NCBI GenBank assembly: GCA_022036555.1
Contig: CM039125.1
Location: forward strand, 50,244,110-50,308,109
Direction of reading: 5' to 3'
Length of the DNA: 64,000 nt
DNA from: Microstegium vimineum
Lineage: Eukaryota > Streptophyta > Magnoliopsida > Poales > Poaceae
Shown piece after piece: positions 34,841-47,690 of the stretch. Below the pieces are notes generated by a model that was given only the letters and a program-made list of their open reading frames with translations, was not told the DNA's origin and did no database searches. Position 1 is the first letter of the stretch, and every line of letters begins with the position of its first letter. Position numbers and translations under genes: made by a program.

Positions 34841-37184
34841 ATTGGTGATGATATAGATAAATAGATGGATACATATATTTATATATATTCGTAGTGATGG
34901 TATATAAGACTTAATCGTTTGTTGTGTAGGCTGATGAGACATGTGCATTGGTGGTTTTGTGTTCTTGGAGTCAAGTGCAATGCAGTGCAGTGCAGAGACC
35001 ATTGTTGCGGTAGATCGGATATAGGACGGAGGAGGTGCTGGTATTTTACCGTGTTGGCAAAAGCTGAGACAAAACCTATGCGTTTGAGTCTGAGATGAGA
35101 TTGAGCTCTTCTCTTATAATTCAGAGAAGAAGAGCAGGCGAGACGACAGACGATAATGCAAAGGAAGCGGGAAGCAGATGGATGGAGGAATCGATCAGGT
35201 GGTACTTATAGGTAGGTAGGTAGATGTATATACAGTATAATGCTTGTATCATTGTTGCAGCTATTTTTAAGCTATATATATGGTTGTGGGTATATGTGCA
35301 TGAATAATCGTGAAATTCGTTATCACACACAGTACTCGTATGTTAACATACTGGAATACACGATGGCAGTGTATGTATATGGGCGTATTTTATTGGTCAA
35401 AAGGTAATATTTATATATACCGTCTCAATTTTTTAAAAAAATTATCAATATAATAATAATAAAAAAATACAGTTAATTATGCTTCTGAGACGTACGGAAA
35501 CGGAACTAACGACTCTGACCTGATGGGATCAGGTTGTTGCAACGAATTTCCGTGAATTTCTCGGATCCAATGCGATCCACTCTCCAGATAATGCGTGAGT
35601 CGTTGTGCGGGGCTTCGGTTCTCGCTGGCTCTCTCTCTATATATACACATGATTAACAGTAACTTCCATTATTTCTCGTCCGACGATGCATATCTCTACA
35701 TTCTTGAGTTAAAATCTCTTCTCTCTTACTAATTTGTTTGCATTTTTGTATATAATTTTAAAAAGGTTCCCTTCATCTTCATGCCTCAGCTGTTGTCATT
35801 AATGTTGCTCCATTACCAGGTTTCCGTTTGAGTTCTCTGTGTTCTTGCCATTAATGTTGCTTCTGTGCTCGTCTTGTTTTTTTTTTTAAAAAAAAAGCTT
35901 ATGTGCTATCTGGTTAGTATATATGTAGGGTAGATTGTTTTCCGCCTATTTGATAGATCGCTTGACGAATTTTAATTTAGTTTGGAACCTATGCATATGC
36001 ATATATAGATGGTTGTATATAATTGGTCAGTCATCGAGCAAGAAGGCAGGTTACCCTTTGCCTATGAATGCATGGCACTGGAGTCGTTGTGCTGCTCGGA
36101 CATTGACATATGTACCTGGTTTTTCTCTCTTGGATCGATCGGATCTATTGATTGATCAAGCGGGATCAGGCGAACATCTCTCTCATTTTATTATTTGTTT
36201 AATAACTTTCTCTAATCGATGTTATAGTATTTGTTTGTGTTTTGGATCGATCTCTTTTAGGCTTTGTTTGGATGTCTCGTCTAAGTGCCTAGATTGGACA
36301 TGTTGAGGTTGAACTTTCATTGGAGATGTGATATGGATTAATCCAAATAAGTTGTTTGTTTGTTTTAATAAATATTATTTGTTTTATTATGATTTATTTT
36401 ATCGTTAGATATATTTTCATAATAACTTATTTATTTTATTATTTACAGAAAAAATTTAAATAAGACGAATGGTCAAAGAGAAATTGTAGAAGTCAAAGAA
36501 TTGTATTATTTGTGGGACGGAGGGAGTATTTTATTAAAGTTGCTTCTCGGGAAGCGAAAGCGACAATTATTTTAGGACGTACTCGTCACTGACACTGACT
36601 CGTCTATAAAAATGTGTGTCTCCACTACTCTCACGTGTGAGGAGAATAAAGTAATAGTAGGATGAAAATGTAAATTAACAGTAATATAATAAAAAAGCCA
36701 CCTTAATTAATAAGATGGCAATGTAAATTATCCAAAATCATGCGTTGAACGAACAAAGGTATTGTACGTATTACAATTAGAAACTTAACAGACGAAACCA
36801 AATTCTGATTCATTCAAAAGAGCAAGAATAGAAATGAAGACATTTTTTTATTGAAAAGCGGCCTATCTTTTTATTTTTTATTATTTGTTGAAGAAACAAG
36901 ATGGAAAGCCATGTACTTATTATTAAAATATATTAGTAACAGAAGAAGAAAATATTAATAATAATAACAGAAGAAAAAAGTGAGAGAGAGAATTATATTT
37001 GTACAAACTTTTTATTTGGGCAATCCTATGGTTGAGAGTAGATTGCAAAAATGGATCTGATATAATAAATAAATAAATAAATAAAGGTATATTTGTCATG
37101 AAAAAAGGTTAAAAAATTTTTGTCCGGTTGAGTCACCAGAAGGATCCACGGGCCGTGCAATGAGTAAGGACCTGGCCTAGCTAG
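34841..37184. other. 2.3 kb spacer; MITE remnants only
   Basis: DUF3754 3' flank followed by AT-rich sequence. A right half of a Stowaway-like element is visible at about 36400-36527 (AATAAGACGAATGGTCAAAG ... GGACGGAGGGAGTA). No gene recognised; microsatellite (AAAT)n near 37064-37085. GC content rises at 37190 where the next transcript's leader seems to begin. Confidence 0.4.
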
Positions 37185-37768
37185 GTGAGATGCCTTCTCT
37201 ACTCCTATCCTTCCTTGCTTCCGCTGAAGAGAAGAGAAGAGAAGAGAAGAAGCCTGTTGCCCAGTTGCCCATTGCGGCTCACCGAGCGAGCGAGTCCTGC
37301 GCTCCTCCTGCTGCTGCGGCGGCTGAGGCTCTTCTTCCATTCTCCCCTCTCTCCCTCCTGGCCTTCTCTTCTCTCTCCGGGGCTGGGCTCCCGTCCCGCC
37401 CGCCGATTCTACTGCGCTGCGCCGGCCAACAGATCATTCCGGACTGCAAATCCAACACTTTCCGCTTCTTCAACTTCAAGGTAGGCTGGGTGACAATCAA
37501 GTGAAGTAGTGGTCTCATCATGCTTAGATTACTCTTCTTATATCATTAATTCCTTATTATTCTTCGTCAACTGTCATACTAGTACTTGGTACTGCACTCA
37601 CTCACAACCACATCTCAACTTGTTACCCTACATTCTGTACCTACCAACTGTGTTGATTTATTCCCTCTGCTTGGTAGTACTGATGAAGACCACGAGATTT
37701 TGATTCTTCCACCTCCTCTTCTTCTTTATAATAATAACAATAACAATAACAATAAAAAAAAACGAGAG

Positions 37769-37817
<49 letters not shown>

Positions 37818-38788
37818 AATTCCCCCTGTTTATCCAAAATATGCCCCCCTATTTTTCTCACTTCAATGAGAGGTTTGATTTCCCTCCGTAGGGTTTCGTT
37901 TGCCACGCCACCGCCAAAACTGTCCGTGAGTTACCCTTTCTATTCTCTGATGAGGGTTCTTCTTCTTCACCTGGTTGGTTACCTTGCTGCAAAAATTGCA
38001 AACTTTCTTACTCACTCCTACCGCCCTGCCCTGCTCAATTCATACTTTTAATCATCACACCACATGCCTGCCTACTCAAGTTGCTGCTTGCTGTTCAGGG
38101 CTTTTCTCTGCTTTCTGCAGTCCACTTTCTTCTTTGGGGACAGGAAACAGAGGGGGCACTACATCTGTATCCCTCCCTTTGTTGCTGCCTGCTGCTTATA
38201 TACCTTTCTAACTTCCCACCTCAGCAACTAATAAGTTCAGTTTCCTGTTTATTTTTATTTTTCTATCTATTATAGCAAAAAGGGTGGGGTGGTTAATGAG
38301 ATTCATGATATTATAAATTTCACAGATTTGGAAAAACAAGGTTCTGTTACAGAATCCATGATAGTGGAACCATACAACTAAAAGGTTCTGGGTTTTTGAA
38401 ATATGGCACCACCTCCAGTCTTGTAACTAGTTACTTTTTTTGCAGTCCAAAAACGCCATCTATTTATGACTGGAAGGTAGGTGTGGTACGGCTAATTTCA
38501 TGATATTTCTATCTGTGTCTCTCATCTATCATGGCATATTTCCAGTAGTGGCATATTTCAAATCTGTAAAATTCATAGTGCTATGAATCTAGTTGTATAC
38601 CCGGTGCTTATCCATTCTCAACCACCCCATTTAGCTTTCCCCAACTTTGTTCCCTTGTTTCATTTCTTACCTGTCATATGAAATCGTTTCATTTCTTACA
38701 TGTCATACGAAATCGTCTCATTTCTTACCTGTCATACAAAATATATGCGCTGTATGTGTGTGCTCATTTCCAATATCTTGCAGCTCTA
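37185..38788 (+). promoter_or_regulatory. inferred spliced leader of the PMT methyltransferase gene
   Basis: A CT-rich, GC-rich stretch 37185-37480 ends at a good donor (TTCAAG/GTAGGC) and a good acceptor (ATCTTGCAG, ending 38783) sits six bases before the ATG codon at 38789. This fits a first non-coding exon and a leader intron of about 1.3 kb. The intron holds an (AAT/AAC)n stretch and a long (GA)n tract (about 37764-37814). Other donor/acceptor pairs are possible. Confidence 0.4.
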
Positions 38789-41093
38789 ATGGCAAAAGAA
38801 CAGGATGGATCCTCCAAGGTGCGCCACCCAGAATTCCAAAGGATGCGCGTAACTCTCACCATAGGCGTCATTGGCCTCTGTGTCACAGCATACATTCTTG
38901 GTGCTTGGCAAGGCACCTCAAATGGCATTAGCTCTTCCTTAATAAGTACCGGAACCAGGTGCAAAGATCCTGTGCGATCATCTGGTGCTCGCCTGGATTT
39001 CCAAGCCCACCATCAGGTGGGCTTCAATGAATCGGCGCTTGTGGCGGAGAAAATCCCACCTTGCCAGCTCAAGTACAGTGAGTATACCCCTTGCCAAGAT
39101 CCAAGGAGAGCTAGGAAGTTCCCAAAGAAAATGATGCAGTACAGGGAGCGGCACTGCCCAAAGAAAGAAGACATGCTCCGATGCTTGGTTCCTGCACCTC
39201 CAAACTATAACAACCCCTTCCAGTGGCCAAAAAGTCGCGACTATGCTTGGTTCAATAACATCCCTCATCGGGAGCTCAGTATTGAAAAGGCTGTTCAGAA
39301 CTGGATTCATGTCGAGGGAGACCTGCTTAGATTCCCTGGAGGTGGCACCATGTTCCCACATGGTGCCGATGCTTATATTGACGACATAAATGCCCTTGTA
39401 CCATTAAATGAAGGCAACATCCGAACTGCGCTTGATACTGGATGTGGGGTGAGTGACTGGAGCAATGTTTCTATGATATTGTCTGTGATTCCTTCTCAGG
39501 ATTTGGGGATGATAGTATCTTTTCTGCTGTACAGGTTGCAAGCTGGGGTGCTTATCTTATGAAGAGGAACATCATCACCATGTCTTTTGCGCCAAGGGAT
39601 TCTCATGAGGCACAGGTACAGTTTGCATTGGAACGGGGGGTACCAGCCATGATTGGAGTCATAGGGACTGAAAGAATCCCATATCCCGCTAGAGCATTTG
39701 ACATGGCGCACTGCTCTAGATGTTTGATCCCATGGAATAAGCTTGGTAAACTTGTTTCCTTATTTGTTACGGTTACGGCTTACAGTTACATTACATCGAA
39801 CACAAACTGATTAAGATAATTCCACATGATTTGTCTGAACAGACGGCATCTATCTAATTGAAGTAGACAGAGTTCTTAGGCCAGGGGGATACTGGATCCT
39901 CTCTGGGCCTCCAATCCACTGGAAGAGGCACTACAAGGGGTGGGAGAGGACAGAAGAAGACCTGAAGCAAGAGCAAGATGAGATTGAGGACTTAGCGAAA
40001 CGGCTCTGCTGGAAGAAGGTCATAGAGAAAGGCGATCTTGCTATATGGCAGAAACCTATCAATCACGTAGAATGTGTTGTTAGTAGGAAGGTCTATGATG
40101 CTCCGCAGATTTGTAAGAGCAATGATGTGGATTCTGCTTGGTAAGATTCTGCTGTTTTACTCTTGTTTTGTGAAGTGTTTGCTCAATTCGTTGCAGCAGC
40201 TCATCCTTATCTGAACAATTTAGGTACAAGAAGATGGACACATGCATATCTCCTCTCCCAGATGTGAAGAGTGAAGATGAAGTTGCTGGTGGAGCCCTTG
40301 AGAGATGGCCACAAAGGGCATCTTCTGTTCCCCCAAGAATAATTCGTGGTTCAGTTCCAGGCTTCACCCCTGAGAAGTTCCAAGAGGATAACAAGGTGTG
40401 GTCAGAGAGAGTGAATTACTACAAAAAATTGATTCCACCACTGAGCAAAAGACGATACAGGAACGTGATGGACATGAATGCAGGGATAGGGGGGTTTGCA
40501 GCTGCATTGATGGAGTACCCTCTTTGGGTGATGAATGTTGTGCCTTCAGGCTTGGCCCATGACACCCTCGGTGTTATTTATGAACGAGGGTTTATTGGCA
40601 CCTACCAGGACTGGTGTGAGGCTTTCTCAACATACCCGAGGACCTACGACCTCATCCATGCTGATAAAATTTTCCACAGTTACCAGGATAGGTAAGGAAT
40701 ATCTTTGCTGTTCAATTTTCCTCTAGAAATTGTCTTTCCTGCATTCACTTGATACAAGACCTGTGGTTCTGTGTGACGCCTTTCTTTTCTGACGGCCTTC
40801 TGTGGTAATAAGTTTGTAGCAAGTCCAGCTTAAGCATGTATAGATACTAACGATGGAGCGATCGCAGGTGTGACATAACTCACATCCTCCTGGAGATGGA
40901 CCGGATTCTAAGGCCTGAAGGGACTGTGATCATCAGGGACAACGTGGAGGTGTTGGTGAAGGTACAAGCTATCACTGGAGGCATGAGGTGGAAGAGCCAA
41001 ATCATGGATCACGAGTCCGGTCCGTTCAACCCAGACAAGATCTTAGTGGCTGTCAAGACTTACTGGACCGGGAAGCCAGTGCAAAAGCAATAA
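38789..41093 (+). CDS. PMT-type putative methyltransferase (pectin methyltransferase-like, Golgi)
   Basis: Five exons (38789-39448, 39535-39745, 39843-40140, 40224-40691, 40868-41093) join in frame to 620 residues, the usual size of the plant PMT (DUF248) family. A short cytosolic tail is followed by one membrane span (about residues 16-36, TLTIGVIGLCVTAYILGAWQ), giving a type II Golgi topology. The SAM-binding motif is split by intron 1 (ALDTGCG / VASWGAYLM). Further hallmarks are CSRCLIPWN, EVDRVLRPGGYWILSGPP, a second Rossmann-like VMDMNAGIGGFAAAL, and a C-terminal MDRILRPEGTVIIRD. Family members such as QUA2 and QUA3 are needed for pectin homogalacturonan methylesterification in the Golgi; that role is known for the family and inferred here. 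All introns are GT-AG and no damage is visible. Confidence 0.95.
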
Positions 41094-41534
41094 TCGCTGC
41101 CTTGGTACTATTCTTCATCTGCGAAAACCGAGAATCTAGACATTTTTTTTTCTCCTGGCTTCAGGATATCTGTATATAGGAGGCATGTGAATAGTGTAGT
41201 TGGAATTGGTATCAAACATCTTCATTAGCCACATGGCATGTATGTGACACATTGCAATGGTGTATAAGATGTTCACTCATATTTTGATGCGCTATCTCAA
41301 TCTAAGCTGATGCCTGGTGTGACAAAAGGAGATTGTAACTGATAGTATGTTCCTGTCAAAAATACGATGACAAGGTTGTGGTACAGACGAATTCTGTGGT
41401 AAAGATTATACTATGGCCAGGTGCTGTGAATAAAAAAGCATAAAAACTATCTGAATCGAAGATAGCATCTCCATGCAGAATTGTGCCCAGATAATCTATT
41501 GGACCATCAAAACAACTAAATGAGGGCTCCAGGC
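41094..41534. other. tail-to-tail spacer between PMT and ER-body-like genes
   Basis: The two genes converge here with 441 bases between their stop codons, so the 3'UTRs probably take up most of it. No gene or repeat is evident. The run TTTTTTTTCTCC near 41144-41155 may belong to the PMT 3'UTR. Confidence 0.45.
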
Positions 41535-44500
41535 TCAGTAAGAAGCCCAGGCGGCTGCCTCAGGGAATGAGAGACCTGGAGGAGCAGGTGCTGATGCACC
41601 ACCCTGATCAATGATACCATAGTGTGCCAGGAGCTTCGTGATGAGGACTCCTGCGACGTACGACAACCCGGAACCGCTGATTCCGAGGGACAGGTAGTAG
41701 AGGAGGGTTGTGAAGTATGTCCTGGGCCTCTTAACATGCGCCTTCCCAATTGCGAGCAGCGCAACGCACAGGAGAGATACAGCAGCGACCACCAACATTT
41801 TGTTCTCCCTGTTGTCGCTCGTCCTGAATGTCATTCCGTAGATGACTGGTGGGAGCAACCCGAAGAGGATGTATGACAGTATGGCTATCACCATGTGCAA
41901 CTGGTACTTTGATCGCCTTCCCAGCTCTAGCCAGTAGTGCCCCAGTTGCTCACTTCTTTCAGCTACATCTCCTGTGTTCCGCAGATCAGCAATCTGTTTG
42001 TGATAAGGACACCTTCAATTTGTCAGATGTGTGTCTAGCATGGTCATCACAAAAAGAGATTGCGTAAAATTCAGGCAAGAGCAGTATGTTACATTGTGGT
42101 AAATTATGGGAAGTCCACCAATAAGGTTTGCTATGCCCAGGATGAATATATCCACTGCAAATGAACAACATAATAGCGTTAACACCATGGGAATTTGGGT
42201 GATGCCATCCATTGATGCAAGAACCAAGAAATAAACTTACAAGTCTTGGAACCACTTGCTGCTGCTGCTGATACAACTGAGAGGCTCATGATTGATTCAA
42301 CAAGGCCACCATACACTATCGCTTTCAGTATATCCCATTCATCCCTTGGAGCTGATGATACAGGAACTGGTGTCTCAGCCTCAGGGACTGCCAATGCCGT
42401 GTGAGGAGGAGCTTCTGACTCAACTGGTTGAGGAATAACTGAAGCTGGTTTCTCAACCGTCTGGTTGTCCACTCCTGCAGGCCATCATCATTTACTATAT
42501 AAACAAAATAATCTCAAATGACACATAAACATAGGGAAGAAATATGGTGCTTCAGGATGAAATGCTCTTCAAGTTTCACTGACTACATCTGTCTGCTCCA
42601 CGTTATTCTAAGATGTTTACACAGACTAATTACAGAATTTGAAAGGGAGAAAAGCTCAATGCATATATACACACCAAATGTATCTTAACTAATTTTAAGC
42701 ATATGAGTACTATATGTAAAAGGATCCTCGTAATACTGTGAACGAGACATCTGTAAAGAAAATACACCATACCCGGCAAAACTTTTATTGGGACTTTAAG
42801 TTCTGGATTAAAAAATGGTTGGCTGAAAAATGGGCTGTTATCAGAGGCTGTCGTTACTTCCAGAATATCTGTATGAGAGCAAAAAAAAAAAGTTACCAAT
42901 GCAAGCATGCATATTCCATTGAAATAGTTCATACAAATTAATCAGACCTACCTTGTTTGTGATCTAGGTGAATGGAATCAGCCGCAGTATCACCAGAAGG
43001 CTGCAAGAGAGAAATTTGCTCTTGGCGTGCTCCGTTTCGCTCCACAGTTACCACGTGTCCTGTCTCTATCTGAGTGAATTCTGCATAAGAGGTTTATACC
43101 TTTTTATTACTCCTTTTCATCACAACGTGATGCTAGGTGGCTTAAACTAACTGTGGTGCTGCAAGTAACATGGGTAAGTTAATGAGTCTAACTTCCTGAT
43201 AGTATTTGTCTAATTAATTGTACCTACCTTGGCCTAGATGACTGGTATCAGTTTTAGTATCACCAGCATGCTGTGAAAGAGGAATTTGTTCTTGGTGTGC
43301 TCCGTATTGCTGCACATTTACCACATATCCTGACTCTATCTTCGTGGATCCTGCATGAGAGGTTTATACTTTTTTGTTACTCCTTTTCATCACATTGACA
43401 CACTAGCTGTCTAGTTCTAAACAAACTGCAGCTACATTGGTAGTTAGTCAGGCTAAATTTCCTGACTTATTCTCTGGTTATTTTCCAATGAAAAAAAAGA
43501 GTGTTACTCCATAAGTATTAAGCTCCGTGTAACATGGTAATATCTTAACATTTCAGCAGCATTACAGCATTATTGTTTTTGTTATTAAGGAAAACATTTA
43601 GAATTACTCCACAGTTTGCAAGTAGAAATTTCAGGCGACAAAACAACATGGTAGCTTTACTGGCACAGCCTCTAGGCAGCTATAGATTACCTGGCATGCC
43701 AATAAATTGTGCTTTCTGAACCCAAAAATATTATTTTCCCATAGCTGGGTGCTCATGATGGCATGTTCTATAGAGAAACAAACCTGCCACAACTGTAGAT
43801 GATGCATGGAATTGACTGATCGACTGTTTTACTTCATTTGTAGCAGTTGTAGTTTGGGCTCCAGCTGGTGATGGTTTCTTCGATTGTTCTGCTGGTGTGT
43901 TGTCTTCAACTGAAGTTAGAGGATCGGTCCTCTGTGAATCACTTAATAATGGCTCCTCCAATGAATCTGTAGCATACTTGTTGTTCAGAACCTTAGCATG
44001 TATTACTACCCTTCAGACTACAGTGCTCATCAAAAAGTTACTTTATAGTTTGCAACAATGCCATTGGTCATTTCCTCAAAAAAAAAAAAACAATGCCATT
44101 GGTCGAGAAACTGTTATAGCACAAAAAGTAAGACACCAATGCTATAATTCCTTCATGAGCTTCTGATGGTAACGAGCAGAAAAAAAAACACTTATAAAGA
44201 GGAACATTTGTTACTCTGGGAAAGCCTGGTAAATTATTTTTTAACAAATAAATACTGGGAACTTTTAAAGCATGGTAGATTAAACTATGGTGAAAATCAA
44301 CCTGGGTTTGTACTACATTGATGCTAGTAGGAAAACAACCTGAAGTACATTATACATTACAATACCTGCATCATTTGATGGCTTTGGACTATCTACTGTC
44401 GGGAAACAAGAAAAAAGCCAACTTGCACAATTTTCAGACGTCTGTTGTGAAGCAGAAGAATGCTGAACTTGAACTTCTTGGTTTGCATTCCTCCTTTCAA

Positions 44501-47500
44501 ATATACGGAATATATTAAAACCGCAACCTGGTGGCAACAGAATTATTAAATTGGCACATTAGAAATAATATCTAATAGTAACAACTGCAGAAGCACATGC
44601 TACATGGAGTTATGATTATTTTTTTTTCTAAAACTAGGCTAGGAAACTACAATCAACACTGAGGTGTCATACCACGAATACCTAAATATGTTTTATCTAC
44701 TTCATTCTTCCAACAAGAAACTTACTTATGTATGAATCAAATCATGCATGCAAGGCTTTCGTTCCTGCTTCTTGTACAGTTAAGGTACCCGTGTTTAATT
44801 AACCATGATCTACATAACTCAAACTACAGAAGAAATAGTTTCAGATTTATTATTTGTAGATCTACAGCCATAAGTATGCTACTTAAGATTAACTGAAAGT
44901 ATGATTGCTTGGAAGAAAAGAATAAAAAATCTAAAAGTTCAGGTGTATTAATAACTCAGATACTAGTCGAAAGGATGAGGACACATATAATGCGTGGAGG
45001 CAAGTTAAGTGATACCTGTTGGGATGAAGAAAGTGAAGCATGACAAGCATCTAAATACTTCAGGTGAGTCTTCATCGACTGTTTGGCTTCGAACATTGGC
45101 AGAAGGCTCAGCAAGCTGTGGTCTTTTTGTTGGTTCCTTATGTGCTTCTGGCCTTATTGTTCTCTTTCTCTTTTTAAGGATGACCCTTCGAGTTATGCAG
45201 GATTTGCAGTTGGGGCAAAAGAGGTCATGGGTTTCTTGCTCGTCCAGAATCTTCTCAAGATCATATTCTTCAACTTTCACTTCACCCTTAGTGACAAATT
45301 CATCCTTCTTCACTTCAATTTCATTAACTTCAGATGCACTCGTGCTGCCACTGGAAAGGTCAAGAGAAGCACTCCAGTTTGGCAAGATGTGTCTGGCGTC
45401 ACGGACGGTTGTAATCAGTTTCAGTCCGTCTGCAACGGTCACGATTTCACTGCTACTGGAGATCTCATGCACACCATTAGAGTGTGAACCATTTTCCATT
45501 TTGCCATTGCTTGTACTGCAGTTAGTTTCTTGAGCGCGTATGTTGTCCTGTTTCTCAATCTCTTTGCCTTGTGCACCTGAAGTTCCGTTTGCGTTTTCCT
45601 TTTCTTCCGTAACTTGGTTTTCAGCACCTAGTCCAGTAGCATGATCAAAGACTGAAAAGGAAATTAGAGTAGGCGATGTCAGTACTACTAGCTGAAACAT
45701 TGTGAAGCTACTCTTTTGTTTGGCGTATGTAAAGATTCTGTTTTGTGCAGTAAGACCTTAATTAGGAAAAGAAGACAGGACATGAAAAATAAATCAAGCC
45801 GGAGTGACGAGGACATGAAAAGAAAGTTCGATAAGCTGATCGCTAGGTTTGTACGTGTGTGAGCATTCAAGACTAACCTTTGTGTGGCGAATTATATAAT
45901 GGTTGGTTGTGAACTAACGAATCAAGATTGCTGGCAATTTTGCAGTGTCCCTGATGGTTGAGGATATCAACTGCGTATGGACCACTCAAGCGGTGTGTCC
46001 AATCGCAGTGCCGGCACTTCCATAGACCTTCAGTCAAGAAATGGAAAAGGTAATTTTATGACGCGACGTGCCTCTAACCTTTGCACGAAGTTTGAGTGTT
46101 TGAATTTATCTGCAAGCCTGTTTTGTTTTCTTGTGCAGCACTGGAACTACATAAGTTTGCTAGAAGGAGCTTTTGATTTGGAAAGGATAGGCATAGGCTG
46201 TGGATGGACACACATAATAAAACCTACCTTGGGCGTCCTTGTAATGTAAAGAGACATCTAAAGCGTCATGTGGAGAGTAGTAATTGCGAAGAAAGAAGGA
46301 AAAGATGAGAGAGGGATGTGGTTTAAACGTGTTGTTATTGGATTGGAAGCACAAGAAGTAAAGCATGATAGGTGTTACTACAGTCCAAGTCGAGACCTCC
46401 AAATGAAATGAGGCTATGTACAGCTAAAGTTTGTTCGCTGCAGGCGAGGCAATGCGACAAAATGGAGGTGTGGACAGGAAATCTTGAGGGGATGGAAAAA
46501 GAGGTGGAAAGGGACAGCCACAGGGTATATTTGTATGGATTCAGAGGAGGAGAGCGAGTCAGTCAGTCTGTACTGCACATTGCTGATCTCGTCGGTACCC
46601 AGCGCAGCGCAGAAAACATGTGTTCCACGTAGCCCGCATAAATTTTATTGTATAATGATTTATATGAAGAGAAAAAAAAAGGAGAGGAATACAGAAGGCC
46701 CGCCGGGTCCAGTATCTAATCTGTGTACAGAGTCCTTCCTGCACCTATCGGCTATCGTTTGATACTTTGATGATGGAAGCCACCAGTAGGCCACCACAGG
46801 TGATAGCCTCATAGTCAGAGAAATTAAAGGAGCATCAGCAGCAAACATATTGGTTGAGTTGATTTACAGGGAAGGGAAGGGAAGGGAAGGGAAGGCACAT
46901 CTGAGAGTTAGTGTGGCATCAACTCAGATAGATAGATACTATGTTGGGTGTTTTGCTGTGAAGCATGGTTGGTGTCATGGTGTGGCAATAATCAGATAGT
47001 GAGTGGTGAAAACGAGTGGGGGCAGGGCAATCCTATGCAATCAATAATGCAGTGCAGGTACAGAGGCAAGGTACAGGAGTAGTAGCATCTTAGATTGGGA
47101 TTGGATGGAAGTGAACTCAAGTCATCAGTAGAGAAATAAAACAGTTGGGGGAGGGGGCTCTACTAGATCCACCCGATTCCTATATTAATTACCGTATGAT
47201 AGGATTGAGGCAGGCAGGCAGGCACAAAAATCCATATCCCATGAATGATTGAGACAGGACATGACATTATAGAGGGAGGAAGGAGGGAGGGAAACAAGAA
47301 GACGACGAAGAAGAAGAAGGAAATCTACGGAAAGCAGGGAGGAGAAACAACTGCAATGAGATCGAGGCGGGGCGAGGAGAAATGCAGACCTTTGGTTGGA
47401 TCGAAGAAGATGCTCTGGTGGTGAGGGGATTGGACTTGTTCCTCTTCATCCTCTGCTGCTGCTGCGTCGGAGCTGGAGCCGGAGTCGGAGAGCTCGAGGT

Positions 47501-47690
47501 CCAGGTCCGTCATCGTCGTCGTCGTCTTCTTGTTCCCGTTGCCGTTCCTCTCCCTGCCCCTGGTGGTGTGCAGGAGGGCCTCCTCCTCCTCGTGTTCGGA
47601 ATGGGAATCGGAATCCATGAGCAGCTGCGGCGGCGGCGGTGGCTGGTGCTCCTCCTTGAGCTCCAACGGCGGCCTCTCCACCTCCAACAT
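41535..47690 (-). CDS. membrane protein of ER body-like protein (VIT-like C-terminal domain)
   Basis: Ten minus-strand exons join in frame to 794 residues: 47690-47390, 45651-45016, 44527-44366, 43966-43784, 43350-43228, 43080-42952, 42868-42773, 42474-42241, 42154-42093, 41993-41535. Residues 1-240 are acidic and low-complexity. Two CXXC pairs follow (C246/C249 in LFCPNCKSC and C302/C305 in FRCLSCFTF), like a zinc ribbon, with a basic KKRKR between. The C-terminal 250 residues carry DEWDILKAIVYGGLVESIMS, LDIFILGIANLIGGLP and at least three further hydrophobic spans, matching the vacuolar-iron-transporter-like domain of MEB proteins. Arabidopsis MEB1/MEB2 sit in ER-body membranes and can transport iron and manganese in yeast. 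ER bodies are known from Brassicales, so the grass role is unknown; metal handling at the ER is an inference. Exons 5 and 6 are a tandem duplication. Long first intron (1.7 kb). Confidence 0.9.
42952..43410 (-). repeat. tandem exon duplication inside the ER-body-like gene
   Basis: Exons 5 (43350-43228, 41 codons) and 6 (43080-42952, 43 codons) encode related peptides (KIESGYVVNVQQYGAHQEQI against QIETGHVVTVERNGARQEQI). The similarity extends into the flanking introns on the upstream side (GAGGTTTATACTTTTTTGTT / GAGGTTTATACCTTTTTATT) and both are symmetrical phase 1 exons, so duplication keeps the frame. The unit is about 200-270 bases. Confidence 0.85.
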
